39,766 nt of DNA from Lacinutrix venerupis (GCF_003663945.1 NZ_RCCH01000011.1:1-39766), one strand, 5' to 3'; counted from the first letter of the stretch, positions 25,631 through 37,031 are shown. Notes: generated by a model from the letters alone, not told the origin. Made by a program: numbers and translations.

Positions 25631-26521
25631 ATGCAATTATTAGCTTACATTTTAATTTATCCGTTTTTATGGTTAATTTCTATTCTTCCATTTAAATTAT
25701 TGTATGCTTTTTCAGACTTTGTTTTCATTATAGTTTATCGTATTTTCAAGTATAGAAAAAAGGTAGTTAAACAAAATTTACGTTTAGTTTTTCCTGAAAA
25801 AAGTAAAGATGAAATAGAAGAAATTACCAGAAAGTTTTATCACCATTTGTGTGATATGATTTTTGAATCTATAAAATCGATGACAATCTCTGAAAAAGAA
25901 ATGCGTAAGCGTTTTACTTTTACAGATTTAGATATTTTACAAAATTTTGAAAAAAAGAATAGAAGTCTTATTTTAATGTGTGCGCATTATGCAAGCTGGG
26001 AGTGGATTTTTATATTACAAAAGCATGTTAACTATACTGGTTTTGGTATATATAAACGTTTAAGTAATAAATATTTTGATGCTTTAGTTAAAAGAATTCG
26101 TGCACGATACAACTCTTATTTAATAACTACAAAGGAAACAGTATCTACCCTTTCGGCATCTAAAGCAAAAGGAGAATTATCTATGAGTGGTTTTGCATCG
26201 GACCAATCGCCAAAAATAGATAAAGCACATCATTGGCAAAATTTTATGGGTATTAAAGTTCCTGTGCATACAGGAGCAGAAATGATTGCAAAAAAATTAG
26301 ACATGTCTGTTGTTTTCTTTGGAACCAAAAGGTTAAAACGTGGTTATTACCAAACTGGTTTTAAAATTTTAGCTGAAAATCCAAACGATTATAAAAACTA
26401 TGAAATTACAGATGCATTTTTAAAAATTGTTGAACAACAAATTTTAGAAGCTCCTGAATTTTATTTATGGACACATAAACGTTGGAAACACCGAGATAAA
26501 GTACCAAAAGAATTTTTATAA
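25631..26521 (+). CDS. Lipid A biosynthesis-type lysophospholipid acyltransferase, 296 aa
   Basis: This belongs to the LpxL/HtrB acyltransferase family, which transfers acyl chains to lipid A or related lipids at the inner membrane. An N-terminal hydrophobic anchor (about 1-40, LLAYILIYPFLWLISILPF) is followed by the H(x)4E-type motif in CAHYASWEW (about 117-125). The usual HxGNWE is changed to HYASWE, as is common in Bacteroidota members. The C-terminal YLWTHKRWKHR motif is typical of the family. It could act on lipid A or on an aminolipid; I cannot tell which. It converges on the aminotransferase gene with a 31-bp gap. Confidence 0.9.
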   Translation: MQLLAYILIYPFLWLISILPFKLLYAFSDFVFIIVYRIFKYRKKVVKQNLRLVFPEKSKDEIEEITRKFYHHLCDMIFESIKSMTISEKEMRKRFTFTDLDILQNFEKKNRSLILMCAHYASWEWIFILQKHVNYTGFGIYKRLSNKYFDALVKRIRARYNSYLITTKETVSTLSASKAKGELSMSGFASDQSPKIDKAHHWQNFMGIKVPVHTGAEMIAKKLDMSVVFFGTKRLKRGYYQTGFKILAENPNDYKNYEITDAFLKIVEQQILEAPEFYLWTHKRWKHRDKVPKEFL

Positions 26522-26552
26522 TATTTTATAAAATGTTTTGCTTTTTAATTGA

Positions 26553-28052
26553 TTATAAATCAAACCAACCATCTACTCTCATGTCTTGGTTAGGCACAAA
26601 TGTTTTATGTATAAATTCGTTATTGGCTTTGTTGTATTGATAATCTTTAGCCCATTCTTTATGGTTTTTTGCTAAAGCTTTTAAACTATTGCACACATAA
26701 TCTATTTCATTACAAGTTGTAGTTGGATGAATAGACATACGTATCCAACCTGGTTTACGTATTAAATCTCCTAAAGTTATTTCGTTTACCAAACTATTAG
26801 ATTGCTCTTGGTCTACATGTAATAAAAAGTGTCCATAAGTTCCGGCACAACTACAACCTCCACGAGTTTGTATACCAAATCTATCGTTAAGTATTTTAAC
26901 TCCTAAATTAAAATGCAAATCTTCAATATAAAAAGAAACAACACCAAGTCGTTTTTTTTGGTCACCTGCTAAAATTTTAATATTGTCTACGTGCTCTAAT
27001 TCTAAAAAAACTTTTTCTAACAATTCGTGCTCTCTATCCAGCATGTTTTTTACACCCATTTGATCTTTTAACTTAATTGCTAAAGCAGTTTTTATAGTTT
27101 GTAAAAAACCTGGTGTACCACCATCTTCTCTGTCTTCTATATTATCTATATACTTGTGTTCTCCCCAAGGATTTGTCCATGATACGGTACCACCACCAGG
27201 ACAATCTGGCACCATATTTTTATATAATTTTTTATTAAAAACTAATACTCCAGAAGTTCCTGGACCACCTAAAAATTTATGTGGCGAAAAGAAAATAGCA
27301 TCAAGTGCTTCGTCTTCATTTTCTGGATGCATATCTATATTCACATAAGGAGCAGAACATGCAAAATCTACAAAACATACTCCACCATGCTCGTGCATAA
27401 CTTTTGCTATTTCATGATAAGGAGTTTCTATACCTGTAACATTACTTCCACCAATAACAGAAGCTATTTTAAGTGTACAATCTTTATATTGCTCTAAAAG
27501 AGTTTTTAAATTTTCAATACTAAATAATCCATCGTCTCCTGCAGGTATAACTTCTACCTTTGCCATAGTTTCTAGCCATGAAGTATGGTTAGAATGGTGT
27601 TCCATATGAGTTACAAAAACTACAGGACGCATTTGGTCTGGAATTTTAGTATAATCTTTTAAATTTTCTGGTATTTTTAAACCTAAAATACGCTGAAATT
27701 TATTTACAACACTAGTCATTCCATTTCCAGACACAATTAACACATCATCTGCATTAGAGTTTACGTGGCCTTTAATAATATGTCTTGCTTTATGGTAAGC
27801 ATTCGTCATTGCTGTACCAGAAACTGTAGTTTCGGTATGCGTGTTTGCTACAAAAGGTCCAAATTGATTTGTTATTTTTTCTTCAATTGGTCTATATAAT
27901 CTACCTGAAGCTGTCCAATCTGTATATACCATTTTTTGTATACCATATGGAGATTCAAACTCTTGATCTATACCAATAATATGTTTTCTAAATTGAGAAA
28001 AGTAAACTTCTAATTCAGATTTTTGTTCTCTTGGTGCTTTTGTAGTAATCAT
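26553..28052 (-). CDS. Class V aminotransferase / cysteine desulfurase-like protein, 499 aa
   Basis: This is a PLP-dependent fold-type I enzyme. The PLP lysine is in FSPHKFLGGPG, with the cofactor histidine cluster in THMEHHSNHTSW. A cysteine-bearing loop RGGCSCAGTYGH sits where SufS/Csd-type desulfurases carry their catalytic Cys. At 499 aa it is longer than SufS (about 405), with additional C-terminal sequence, and it is not next to suf or isc genes. It is probably a desulfurase-like or selenocysteine-lyase-like enzyme of unknown substrate. It lies downstream of glmM on the same strand with a 27-bp gap. Confidence 0.88.
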   Translation of the reverse strand: MITTKAPREQKSELEVYFSQFRKHIIGIDQEFESPYGIQKMVYTDWTASGRLYRPIEEKITNQFGPFVANTHTETTVSGTAMTNAYHKARHIIKGHVNSNADDVLIVSGNGMTSVVNKFQRILGLKIPENLKDYTKIPDQMRPVVFVTHMEHHSNHTSWLETMAKVEVIPAGDDGLFSIENLKTLLEQYKDCTLKIASVIGGSNVTGIETPYHEIAKVMHEHGGVCFVDFACSAPYVNIDMHPENEDEALDAIFFSPHKFLGGPGTSGVLVFNKKLYKNMVPDCPGGGTVSWTNPWGEHKYIDNIEDREDGGTPGFLQTIKTALAIKLKDQMGVKNMLDREHELLEKVFLELEHVDNIKILAGDQKKRLGVVSFYIEDLHFNLGVKILNDRFGIQTRGGCSCAGTYGHFLLHVDQEQSNSLVNEITLGDLIRKPGWIRMSIHPTTTCNEIDYVCNSLKALAKNHKEWAKDYQYNKANNEFIHKTFVPNQDMRVDGWFDL

Positions 28053-28079
28053 GAAAATTATCTTTGTATTGCTAAAATA

Positions 28080-29468
28080 CTAAATATTAGCTATTTGCTT
28101 AATTTCTGAAATAATTTTATCAGCTAATTCATCTGCTATTTCTTGTGATAAAGCTTCGGTGTAAATTCTAATAATTGGCTCGGTATTACTTTTTCTTAAA
28201 TGTACCCAATTATCTGCAAAATCTATTTTTACACCATCAACAGTGTTTAAGTTTTCATCTTTATATTTTTCTGCCATTTGCATTAAAATTGCATCTACAT
28301 CTATTTGTGGAGTTAATGCAATCTTCTTTTTACTCATATAATAACTTGTATATGTTTTACGCAACTCACTAACACTCATTTTCTTTTCGGCTAAAAGTGT
28401 TAAAAATAGAGCTACACCAACTAGAGCATCACGACCATAGTGAGAAGCAGGATATATAATACCTCCATTACCTTCTCCTCCAATTACAGCATTATTTTTT
28501 TTCATTAAAGATACTACATTAACTTCTCCTACAGCACTAGCTTCGTATGTTCCACCGTGTTTTTCTGTAACATCTCTTAATGCGCGAGTGGAACTCATGT
28601 TACTTACTGTATTTCCAGGATTTTTACTTAAAACATGATCTGCACAAGCAACTAAAGTGTACTCTTCTCCAAACATTTCTCCGTTTTCATCCATAAATGC
28701 TAATCTATCTACATCTGGATCTACCACAATACCAAAATCTGCATGATGTTTTTTAACTTCGGCAGATAAGTCTGTTAAATGTTCTTTAAGTGGCTCTGGG
28801 TTATGTGGAAAATGTCCTGTAGGTTCGCAATACAGTTTTACCGCTTCTACACCTAAACGTTCTAATAATAATGGTATAGCAATTCCGCCCGTAGAGTTTA
28901 CACCATCTACAACCACTTTAAAATTAGCTTTTTCAATAATATCTTTATTTACATATTCTAAATCTAAAACTTCATCTATGTGTATATCTATATATGCATC
29001 ATTTTTAGTTATTTTACCTAAGCTATCTACGTCTGCAAATTGCATTGCATCACCTTCTGCTATTTCTAAAATTTTTGCACCTTCTACAGCATCCAAAAAT
29101 TCTCCTTTTTCATTTAGTAATTTTAAAGCATTCCACTGTTTTGGGTTATGGCTTGCTGTTAAAATAATACCTCCATCTGCATGTTCTAATGGAACTGCCA
29201 TTTCAACAGTTGGTGTTGTAGACAAATCTAAATCTATAACATGAATACCTAAACCAACTAAAGTATTCATTACTAAATTCTGTATCATTTCTCCAGAAAT
29301 TCTAGCATCTCTACCAACTACAACACGATAGTTTTCTTTATTACGTTGCGATTTTAACCAAGTACCATAGGCCGAAGCAAATTTTACAGCATCAATAGGA
29401 GTAAGATTTTCTCCAACGTTTCCGCCAATAGTTCCTCGAATTCCTGAAATAGATTTTATAAGTGTCAT
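28080..29468 (-). CDS. glmM: Phosphoglucosamine mutase GlmM, 462 aa
   Basis: GlmM interconverts glucosamine-6-phosphate and glucosamine-1-phosphate for UDP-GlcNAc synthesis (peptidoglycan, lipid A). The catalytic serine loop is TASHNPKQWNALK (serine near residue 101), the metal-binding loop is DPDVDRLAF, and the sugar-binding loop is GEGNGGIIYP. The C-terminal phosphate-binding part has RKSNTEPIIRIYTEA. N-terminal SISGIRGTIGG is typical. Length and motifs fit the phosphohexomutase family; phosphomannomutase or phosphoglucomutase annotation is the alternative, but the SGIRGT start favours GlmM. A good promoter lies just upstream. Confidence 0.93.
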   Translation of the reverse strand: MTLIKSISGIRGTIGGNVGENLTPIDAVKFASAYGTWLKSQRNKENYRVVVGRDARISGEMIQNLVMNTLVGLGIHVIDLDLSTTPTVEMAVPLEHADGGIILTASHNPKQWNALKLLNEKGEFLDAVEGAKILEIAEGDAMQFADVDSLGKITKNDAYIDIHIDEVLDLEYVNKDIIEKANFKVVVDGVNSTGGIAIPLLLERLGVEAVKLYCEPTGHFPHNPEPLKEHLTDLSAEVKKHHADFGIVVDPDVDRLAFMDENGEMFGEEYTLVACADHVLSKNPGNTVSNMSSTRALRDVTEKHGGTYEASAVGEVNVVSLMKKNNAVIGGEGNGGIIYPASHYGRDALVGVALFLTLLAEKKMSVSELRKTYTSYYMSKKKIALTPQIDVDAILMQMAEKYKDENLNTVDGVKIDFADNWVHLRKSNTEPIIRIYTEALSQEIADELADKIISEIKQIANI

Positions 29469-29492
29469 TAATTATATTTTAAAATTGAAGTA

Positions 29493-29524
29493 CAAATATA
29501 CTATTTCAAAAGCGTATTTATCAA
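29493..29524 (-). promoter_or_regulatory. Promoter of glmM
   Basis: The minus strand shows TTG at 29524-29522, a 21-nt spacer and TATATTTG at 29500-29493, a full Bacteroidota match. It leaves a leader of about 20 nt before the glmM ATG at 29468. It is in the 79-bp gap shared with the divergent acpH gene. Confidence 0.7.
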
Positions 29525-29547
29525 TTCTGAATTCGTAAATTCGAATT

Positions 29548-30141
29548 ATGAATTTTCTCGCACACATTTATCTTTCTGGAAATAATGAAGCTATTACTAT
29601 TGGTAATTTTATTGCAGATGGTATTCGTGGTAAAAAGTATTTAAAATATCCTAAAGACATACAAACTGGTATTTTATTGCATCGTCAAATAGATACTTTT
29701 ACAGATGCTCATAAAACAGTAAGATTAAGCACTAAAAGGCTTCATAAAAATTACGGCCATTATTCTGGAGTAATTGTAGATATTTTATACGACCATTTTC
29801 TAGCTAAAAATTGGAGCAGTTATTCTAATATTCCTTTAGATAATTATATAGATAATTTTTATAATAGTCTACAAGATAATTTTGAAATATTACCAACGAG
29901 GATACAAAAAATGATGCCATATATGATTGCAGATAATTGGTTATTAAGTTATGCATCTATTGAGGGTATAAAAAAAGTTTTAGAAGGTATGAATAGGAGA
30001 ACACAAAACCGTTCTCAAATGAATTTAGCTGTTAACGAGTTACAAGAATTCTACAAAGAATTTGAAAATGAATTTACTCTCTTTTTTAATGAATTAATTA
30101 GTTTTTCAGCAAAAAAACTAAAAGAAATAGAGAACAGATAA
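29548..30141 (+). CDS. acpH: Acyl carrier protein phosphodiesterase (AcpH family), 197 aa
   Basis: AcpH removes the phosphopantetheine group from holo-ACP. The protein starts MNFLAHIYLSGNNEA and has IGNFIADGIRG, TGILLHRQIDTFTDAH and DILYDHFLAKNW, all at family positions; the conserved His and Asp residues are expected to bind the metal. Residue length matches E. coli AcpH (193 aa). It is a single gene, divergent from glmM, and followed by a 186-bp gap before rplS. I am confident of the family (DUF479) and a little less of the exact activity in this phylum. Confidence 0.92.
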   Translation: MNFLAHIYLSGNNEAITIGNFIADGIRGKKYLKYPKDIQTGILLHRQIDTFTDAHKTVRLSTKRLHKNYGHYSGVIVDILYDHFLAKNWSSYSNIPLDNYIDNFYNSLQDNFEILPTRIQKMMPYMIADNWLLSYASIEGIKKVLEGMNRRTQNRSQMNLAVNELQEFYKEFENEFTLFFNELISFSAKKLKEIENR

Positions 30142-30222
30142 GTCTTTTTAAATACTATAAATCAAACTAATACAGCCTAAAACCTAGTCTTTAAATTAAT
30201 TTTTTAAAAAATGTTTTTCTTA

Positions 30223-30253
30223 TTTGGTAATTGAGCATTAATAACTATATTTG
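30223..30253 (+). promoter_or_regulatory. Perfect Bacteroidota promoter of rplS
   Basis: TTTG (30223-30226), 19 nt, TATATTTG (30246-30253). Both boxes match the consensus exactly with ideal spacing. Predicted start is about 30259, giving a leader of about 70 nt. Confidence 0.88.
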
Positions 30254-30327
30254 CAGCCAATTTCGGGTTAACCTCTGGCGATATACGTGAATGTTGTTCT
30301 GATTTAATAATTTAAAAATAAATAAAG
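30254..30327 (+). promoter_or_regulatory. Structured 5' leader of rplS (candidate r-protein leader)
   Basis: The leader between promoter and ATG (30328) is GC-richer than nearby spacers in its first 45 nt, with GGGTTAACCTC and CTGGCGATATACGTG segments that can fold locally. Many ribosomal protein genes are autoregulated by binding of their own product to such a leader. I recall a proposed bL19 leader motif in Flavobacteria but cannot confirm that this is a copy. Confidence 0.45.
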
Positions 30328-30678
30328 ATGGAATCTTTAATTAAATTTGTACAAGACGAATTTGTACCAAAAAAAGACTTCGCAGAATTTTCAGCAGGTG
30401 ATACAATCACTGTTTATTATGAAATTCGTGAAGGAGAAAAAAGTAGAACACAGTTTTTTAGAGGTGTTGTTTTACAAAGAAGAGGAACTGGAACATCAGA
30501 AACCTTTACAATTAGAAAAATGTCTGGAACAATTGGTGTAGAACGTATTTTCCCAATTAACTTACCTGCATTACAAAAAATTGAAGTAAACAAAAAAGGT
30601 AAAGTGCGTAGAGCAAGAATCTTTTACTTTAGAGGTCTTACTGGTAAGAAAGCTAGAATTAAAGAAGCTAGAAGATAA
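30328..30678 (+). CDS. rplS: 50S ribosomal protein L19 (bL19), 116 aa
   Basis: bL19 sits at the 30S-50S interface. The sequence shows KKDFAEFSAGDTITVYYEI, GEKSRTQFFRGVVLQRRG, ETFTIRKMSGTIGVERIFP and a basic C-terminus with RRARIFYFRGLTGKKARIK, all family hallmarks. Length 116 is normal. It is transcribed alone from a strong promoter, and a strong terminator follows 23 bp after the stop. In many bacteria rplS lies with trmD and rimM; here it is solitary, as is common in Flavobacteriaceae. Confidence 0.98.
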   Translation: MESLIKFVQDEFVPKKDFAEFSAGDTITVYYEIREGEKSRTQFFRGVVLQRRGTGTSETFTIRKMSGTIGVERIFPINLPALQKIEVNKKGKVRRARIFYFRGLTGKKARIKEARR

Positions 30679-30700
30679 TACTAGACTCTTAAATGATATT

Positions 30701-30733
30701 AAAAAGTCCATCTTATATAAGATGGACTTTTTT
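30701..30733 (+). terminator. Terminator of rplS
   Basis: A 14-bp stem, AAAAAGTCCATCTT (30701-30714) with AAGATGGACTTTTT (30719-30732), has a 4-nt loop and runs into a T-tract. The symmetric A/T flanks mean it could also work on the minus strand. Confidence 0.92.
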
Positions 30734-30997
30734 GGTTATAAACAATTGTTAATAACATTGGTTTATAACTAGTTGATAGATAGAATGTTAAAAACCTAGT
30801 TTATTTTAAACTAATTATGTACTTTAGTAAAACAATTAATAACAACTTTATGTTGGTTTCTAAATAGAATTAGTTTAGAATTTATATTTAATTGATTTTA
30901 AAACTTTGTTTTTTTAACTAATGAGTTTTAAAATAAGTACTTAAATTTATTTTAAGTATTAATTGTTTTTTGAGGTTTAAAAATTTCATATTATATT

Positions 30998-31177
30998 ATG
31001 AATAATAAAAACCATGACATTTTGAAAATTTCAGTATGTTTATACAGGTTGAAATTGTAGAAATTGAAAGTTTCGGAAAAAGTAGTAGAGATCGAAAGTG
31101 AATACGAAAGGATGAAACAAGACTTTAAAAGAAATATATTGTTAAAACAAATTAATTTAAAGTTTCAAGAAAAATAA
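30998..31177 (+). pseudogene. Broken small reading frame, about 60 codons, internal TAG
   Basis: From ATG at 30998 the frame reads MNNKNHDILKISVCLYRLKL, meets TAG at 31058-31060, then continues in the same frame with 38 well-behaved codons (KLKVSEKVVEIESEYERM onward, ending LKFQEK) to TAA at 31175-31177. The composition after the stop is protein-like. No family is recognised. It is probably a remnant gene; stop-codon readthrough is less likely. Confidence 0.3.
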
Positions 31178-31327
31178 TTACTCGGTACATAGGCGTAACA
31201 AGTCAATACATTTTGAAAGTTACCCAAATGTATCATTGATTTAACAGATTTTGAATCGAAAAGATGTAAAACTTTGGTTTTGGATTGAGTTAGTGAAAGC
31301 TAAATAGATCAGTTGATGTTATCTCAA

Positions 31328-31378
31328 AAAAGCCATGATAATAATAGTTAAATCTATTTTATTATGGCTTTTATTTTT
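31328..31378 (+). terminator. Terminator-like hairpin with no gene in front
   Basis: AAAAGCCATGATAATAATAG (31328-31347) pairs with CTATTTTATTATGGCTTTT (31354-31372) with one mismatch and one G-U pair, then TTTTTT follows at 31374-31379. It resembles an intrinsic terminator for a plus-strand transcript coming from the 31.0-31.3 kb region, where I see only decayed frames. It could also serve the minus strand. Confidence 0.6.
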
Positions 31379-31477
31379 TATAAACTCCTTCTATTTTTTA
31401 AGACGCTATTCCTTTAGTATAAAAATTCTTATTCTAATTTTTTTTTATAAATATATTGAAACATGTAATTTTATAAA

Positions 31478-32053
31478 ATGAATTTACCTTTAATAACAGA
31501 AGAATCTTTTAATTCTAAAGATTATACAACAAATAATAACCTACAAAAAGCAGAATACGATAACTGTATTTTTAATAATTGTAATTTTAGTAATATATAC
31601 CTATCTGGAATATCATTTTTAGAATGCGAATTTAATAACTGTAATTTAAGCTCTGTTAAACTTGGAGAAACATCGTTTAAAGATGTTTTATTTACCGATT
31701 GTAAATTAGTAGGGACACCTTTTAACGAATGTGATCCCTTTTTATTAGCAATAACATTAAAAAAATGTCAGCTTAATTTAGCTTCATTCTATAACTTAAA
31801 ATTAAACAATACGTTTTTTGATAATTGCAAATTAGAAAAAACAGATTTTACAAATACAGATTTAAAACAATCTACTTTTAATAATTGCGATTTAAACCAA
31901 GCCATCTTTGATAATACTAATTTAGAAAAAGTAAATTTTTTAACATCATACAACTACTCTATTTCACCCTCAAAAAACAACATTAAAGGTGCTCAATTTT
32001 CGAAAAACGAAATTTTCGGCCTTTTAAAAGACTACAATATTATAATTAGATAA
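31478..32053 (+). CDS. Pentapeptide repeat protein, 191 aa
   Basis: Residues about 28-165 form a right-handed quadrilateral beta-helix built from A(D/N)LXX-like repeats, here mostly CxFxN, FNNCNF, CNLSS, DLKQST and NLEKV. There is no signal peptide or membrane helix, so it is cytoplasmic. Pentapeptide proteins include Qnr/MfpA-type DNA-gyrase mimics; this one is slightly shorter than Qnr (218 aa), with a similar central break (residues about 84-100, ECDPFLLAITLKK). Gyrase protection is only a possibility. It stands alone, with icd 168 bp downstream on the same strand. Confidence 0.9.
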   Translation: MNLPLITEESFNSKDYTTNNNLQKAEYDNCIFNNCNFSNIYLSGISFLECEFNNCNLSSVKLGETSFKDVLFTDCKLVGTPFNECDPFLLAITLKKCQLNLASFYNLKLNNTFFDNCKLEKTDFTNTDLKQSTFNNCDLNQAIFDNTNLEKVNFLTSYNYSISPSKNNIKGAQFSKNEIFGLLKDYNIIIR

Positions 32054-32141
32054 TTTTTAAACACAAAAATTATCAATTTAATAATATGAAACATTATTAA
32101 CTATACTCTCTTCAAATCCTTTAAACTCGTAGGCTTCAAGC

Positions 32142-32172
32142 TTTAATATAATTTTGATTTTTTGTATATTCG
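32142..32172 (+). promoter_or_regulatory. Candidate promoter of icd
   Basis: TTTA (32142-32145), 19 nt, TATATTCG (32165-32172): one mismatch in each box against TTTG/TAnnTTTG, with ideal spacing. The predicted leader then begins with a CCGAA-CTTT-TTCGG hairpin (32177-32190) about 30 nt before the ATG. Confidence 0.45.
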
Positions 32173-32206
32173 CAAACCGAACTTTTTCGGGACTTTTAGA
32201 AATTAA

Positions 32207-34441
<2,235 letters not shown>

Positions 34442-34468
34442 TAGATATTAAAATATTAATATTCTTAT

Positions 34469-34495
34469 AAAAGCTCCTATTTAAGGAGCTTTTTT
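34469..34495 (+). terminator. Terminator of icd
   Basis: AAAAGCTCCT (34469-34478) pairs with AGGAGCTTTT (34484-34493) around a 5-nt loop and ends in a T-run. The remaining 160 bp to the TonB receptor gene shows nothing further. Confidence 0.9.
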
Positions 34496-34655
34496 ACATT
34501 AAAGACTAAACAAGCATATTTAATTTTCTAAAAAAAGAATCAGTTAAAAGTTTGATATCACAATTTTTATAATAAACTAACACACAAATAATATGTTAAA
34601 CTCTTAATTACAAAATTATGTTTTAATTAACTTTACATACTCTAAATTGTTATAA

Positions 34656-37031
34656 ATGAATCAATCTAAACTAATCATTTTCACATTATTTTTTTTTAGT
34701 ATAACATTTCTTTTCGCTCAAGAAAAATTTACCATTAGCGGTATAATACAAGATCAAAATACAAACGAAACATTAATTGGAGTTACAGTTCTTTTTCCCG
34801 AATTAAATACTGGTACAACAACAAACGAATATGGGTTTTATTCTATAACCTTACCAAAAGGAAGCTATAAATTACAACTTAGTTATATTGGTTATACCGA
34901 TAAATTGGAGACAATTTTACTAAACGATAATTTAAAAAGAAACTTTTTATTAAATGAAGCAACAGAAAGTTTAGAAGAAGTTATTATTACCGAAAATATT
35001 GAAAAATTAAGCATTAGAAAACCACAAATGAGTGTTAATGCATTAACTTCTGCAACTATAAAACAAATTCCTGTAGTACTAGGTGAAGCAGACGTTTTAA
35101 AAGCTATAACATTACTTCCTGGTGTTACAAATGCAGGAGAAGGCTCGTCTGGTTTTAATGTTCGTGGTGGTGCGGCAGATCAAAACTTAATTCTTTTAGA
35201 TGAAGCAACTGTCTATAACTCTTCACATTTATTTGGTTTATTTTCTGTTTTTAATCCAGATGCTATAAAAGATTTAAAATTATATAAAGGTGGCATTCCT
35301 GCAAGATATGGAGGACGTGTAGCATCTGTTTTAGACATTTATCAAAAAGAAGGGAATAGTAAAGAGTTTCATGCTAATGGTGGAATTGGTGTTGTATCAA
35401 GCCGTTTGTTATTAGAAGGTCCGCTAGAAAAGGATAAAGGTTCATTTTTATTAGGAGGTAGAAGTAGCTATGCACACTTATTTTTACCATTGTTTGATTT
35501 GGACAACGTTGCCTATTTTTACGATTTAAACACAAAATTAAGCTATAAATTAAACGATAATAATAACATTTACTTATCTGGTTATTTTGGAAGAGATGTC
35601 TTTAGCTTAGCAGATAGTTTCGAAAACATTTATGGAAATACTATTGTAAATTTTAGATGGAATCATCTATTTAACGACAAGTTGTTTTCTAATATGTCAC
35701 TTATTTACTCAGATTATTATTATGGTTTAAATTTAGATTTTGTAGAATTTAAATGGAATTCTGGAATTCAAAATTTTAATTTTAAATACGATTTTAAGCA
35801 CTATATAAATAATAATTTTAAACTACAATATGGTTTAAACAGTATCTATTATAAATTTAATCCTGGTGAAATTGAACCTTCTACTCCTACTTCAGGAATA
35901 AATGCCGAAAAACTTATAGATAAATACGCTTTCGAAAACGCATTATATCTTGATGCCGAACACAAAGTTTTAAAAAATCTTACACTAGCATACGGATTAA
36001 GATTAAGTACTTTTAATCGTTTAGGACAAAGTGAAATAAATATTTATGAAAACAATCAAGCTGTAGTATTTAATAATGATTTTCAAATATATCAAAGCGC
36101 AGATGCTATTGGTACAGAAACTGTAAGTAAAAATAAAACTATAAAATCCTTTTTAAATTTAGAACCACGTTTTTCTGCTGCCTATCAATTTAATAGAAAT
36201 ACATCTGTAAAAACAAGCTACAATCGTATGTCTCAGTATTTGCATTTACTTTCTAACACAAGTTCTCCAACACCTTTAGATATTTGGGCTCCTAGTGGAA
36301 AATTTATTAAACCACAAATATTAGATCAATATGCCATTGGTTATTTTAAAAATTTAAAAGATGGCGATTTCTCTTTAGAAATAGAAAGTTTTTACAAAGA
36401 CGTAAAAAATAGAATCGACTATATTGATGGAGCAGATCTTATCGCAAACGATGCTATAGAACAAGTAATTTTAAACGGAAAAGCTAGAGCTTATGGATTA
36501 GAAATACTTTTTAGAAAAAACGAAGGTCGCTTTAAAGGTTGGCTAGCATATACAATATCTAAATCTGAACAAAAAACCGAAGGTAGAACACCTCTTGAAA
36601 CAGGAATTAACAATGGAGAATGGTATAATACTGGCTACGATAAAACACACGACTTATCAATAACAACAAGTTATAATTTAAATAAAAAATGGGATTTTAA
36701 CGCGAATTTTTTATTTCAAACAGGACAACCTACAACATATCCAAACAGTCAATACGTATATAATAACATTGTAGTACCAAATTATAGTGCTAGAAACTCA
36801 ACACGATTACCAACTTATCATCGTTTAGATTTATCTGCAACTTATAAACCTAAACCAGAAAAAACAAAAGGTTGGCAAGGTTCATGGGTTTTTGGCATTT
36901 ATAATACATATAATAGACGTAATGCCACTTCAATTTCCTTTGCTCAAAACGAAGACACAGGTAATAATGAGGCAACTAGATTGGCAATATTTGGTATTGT
37001 ACCATCAGTTTCTTACAATTTTAAATTCTAA
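34656..37031 (+). CDS. TonB-dependent receptor with carboxypeptidase-like regulatory domain, 791 aa
   Basis: This is an outer-membrane active transporter. A signal peptide (residues 1-22, ending FLFAQ) is followed by a carboxypeptidase-like beta-sandwich (about 24-110, FTISGIIQDQNTNETLIGVT to SYIGYTDKL). The plug domain (about 118-235) contains GFNVRGGAADQNLILLDEA and YKGGIPARYGGRVASVLDIY, and the 22-strand barrel ends in SVSYNFKF with the terminal Phe needed for outer-membrane assembly. At about 790 aa it is smaller than SusC-type receptors (about 1000 aa) and has no SusD neighbour. The downstream lipoprotein (4-bp gap) is its likely partner. Substrate is unknown; DUF4249-paired receptors are common in Flavobacteriia. 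Confidence 0.95.
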   Translation: MNQSKLIIFTLFFFSITFLFAQEKFTISGIIQDQNTNETLIGVTVLFPELNTGTTTNEYGFYSITLPKGSYKLQLSYIGYTDKLETILLNDNLKRNFLLNEATESLEEVIITENIEKLSIRKPQMSVNALTSATIKQIPVVLGEADVLKAITLLPGVTNAGEGSSGFNVRGGAADQNLILLDEATVYNSSHLFGLFSVFNPDAIKDLKLYKGGIPARYGGRVASVLDIYQKEGNSKEFHANGGIGVVSSRLLLEGPLEKDKGSFLLGGRSSYAHLFLPLFDLDNVAYFYDLNTKLSYKLNDNNNIYLSGYFGRDVFSLADSFENIYGNTIVNFRWNHLFNDKLFSNMSLIYSDYYYGLNLDFVEFKWNSGIQNFNFKYDFKHYINNNFKLQYGLNSIYYKFNPGEIEPSTPTSGINAEKLIDKYAFENALYLDAEHKVLKNLTLAYGLRLSTFNRLGQSEINIYENNQAVVFNNDFQIYQSADAIGTETVSKNKTIKSFLNLEPRFSAAYQFNRNTSVKTSYNRMSQYLHLLSNTSSPTPLDIWAPSGKFIKPQILDQYAIGYFKNLKDGDFSLEIESFYKDVKNRIDYIDGADLIANDAIEQVILNGKARAYGLEILFRKNEGRFKGWLAYTISKSEQKTEGRTPLETGINNGEWYNTGYDKTHDLSITTSYNLNKKWDFNANFLFQTGQPTTYPNSQYVYNNIVVPNYSARNSTRLPTYHRLDLSATYKPKPEKTKGWQGSWVFGIYNTYNRRNATSISFAQNEDTGNNEATRLAIFGIVPSVSYNFKF

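Larger units (their letters stand above)
30679..31477. other. 800-bp gene-free spacer with decayed sequence
   Basis: Very AT-rich. It holds the rplS terminator, a broken small reading frame (30998-31177), further short coding-like fragments around 31177-31310, and a second terminator at 31328-31378 that implies an old or unknown transcript. I see no intact gene and no insertion sequence with clear ends. Confidence 0.6.

Noticed and set aside
26553-28052. Aminotransferase as SufS of the Fe-S assembly pathway
   Set aside because: It is about 95 residues longer than SufS and has no suf neighbours.
31478-32053. Pentapeptide protein as a Qnr quinolone-resistance gene
   Set aside because: The repeat pattern is shared by many unrelated pentapeptide proteins, and no Qnr-specific loops can be confirmed by eye.
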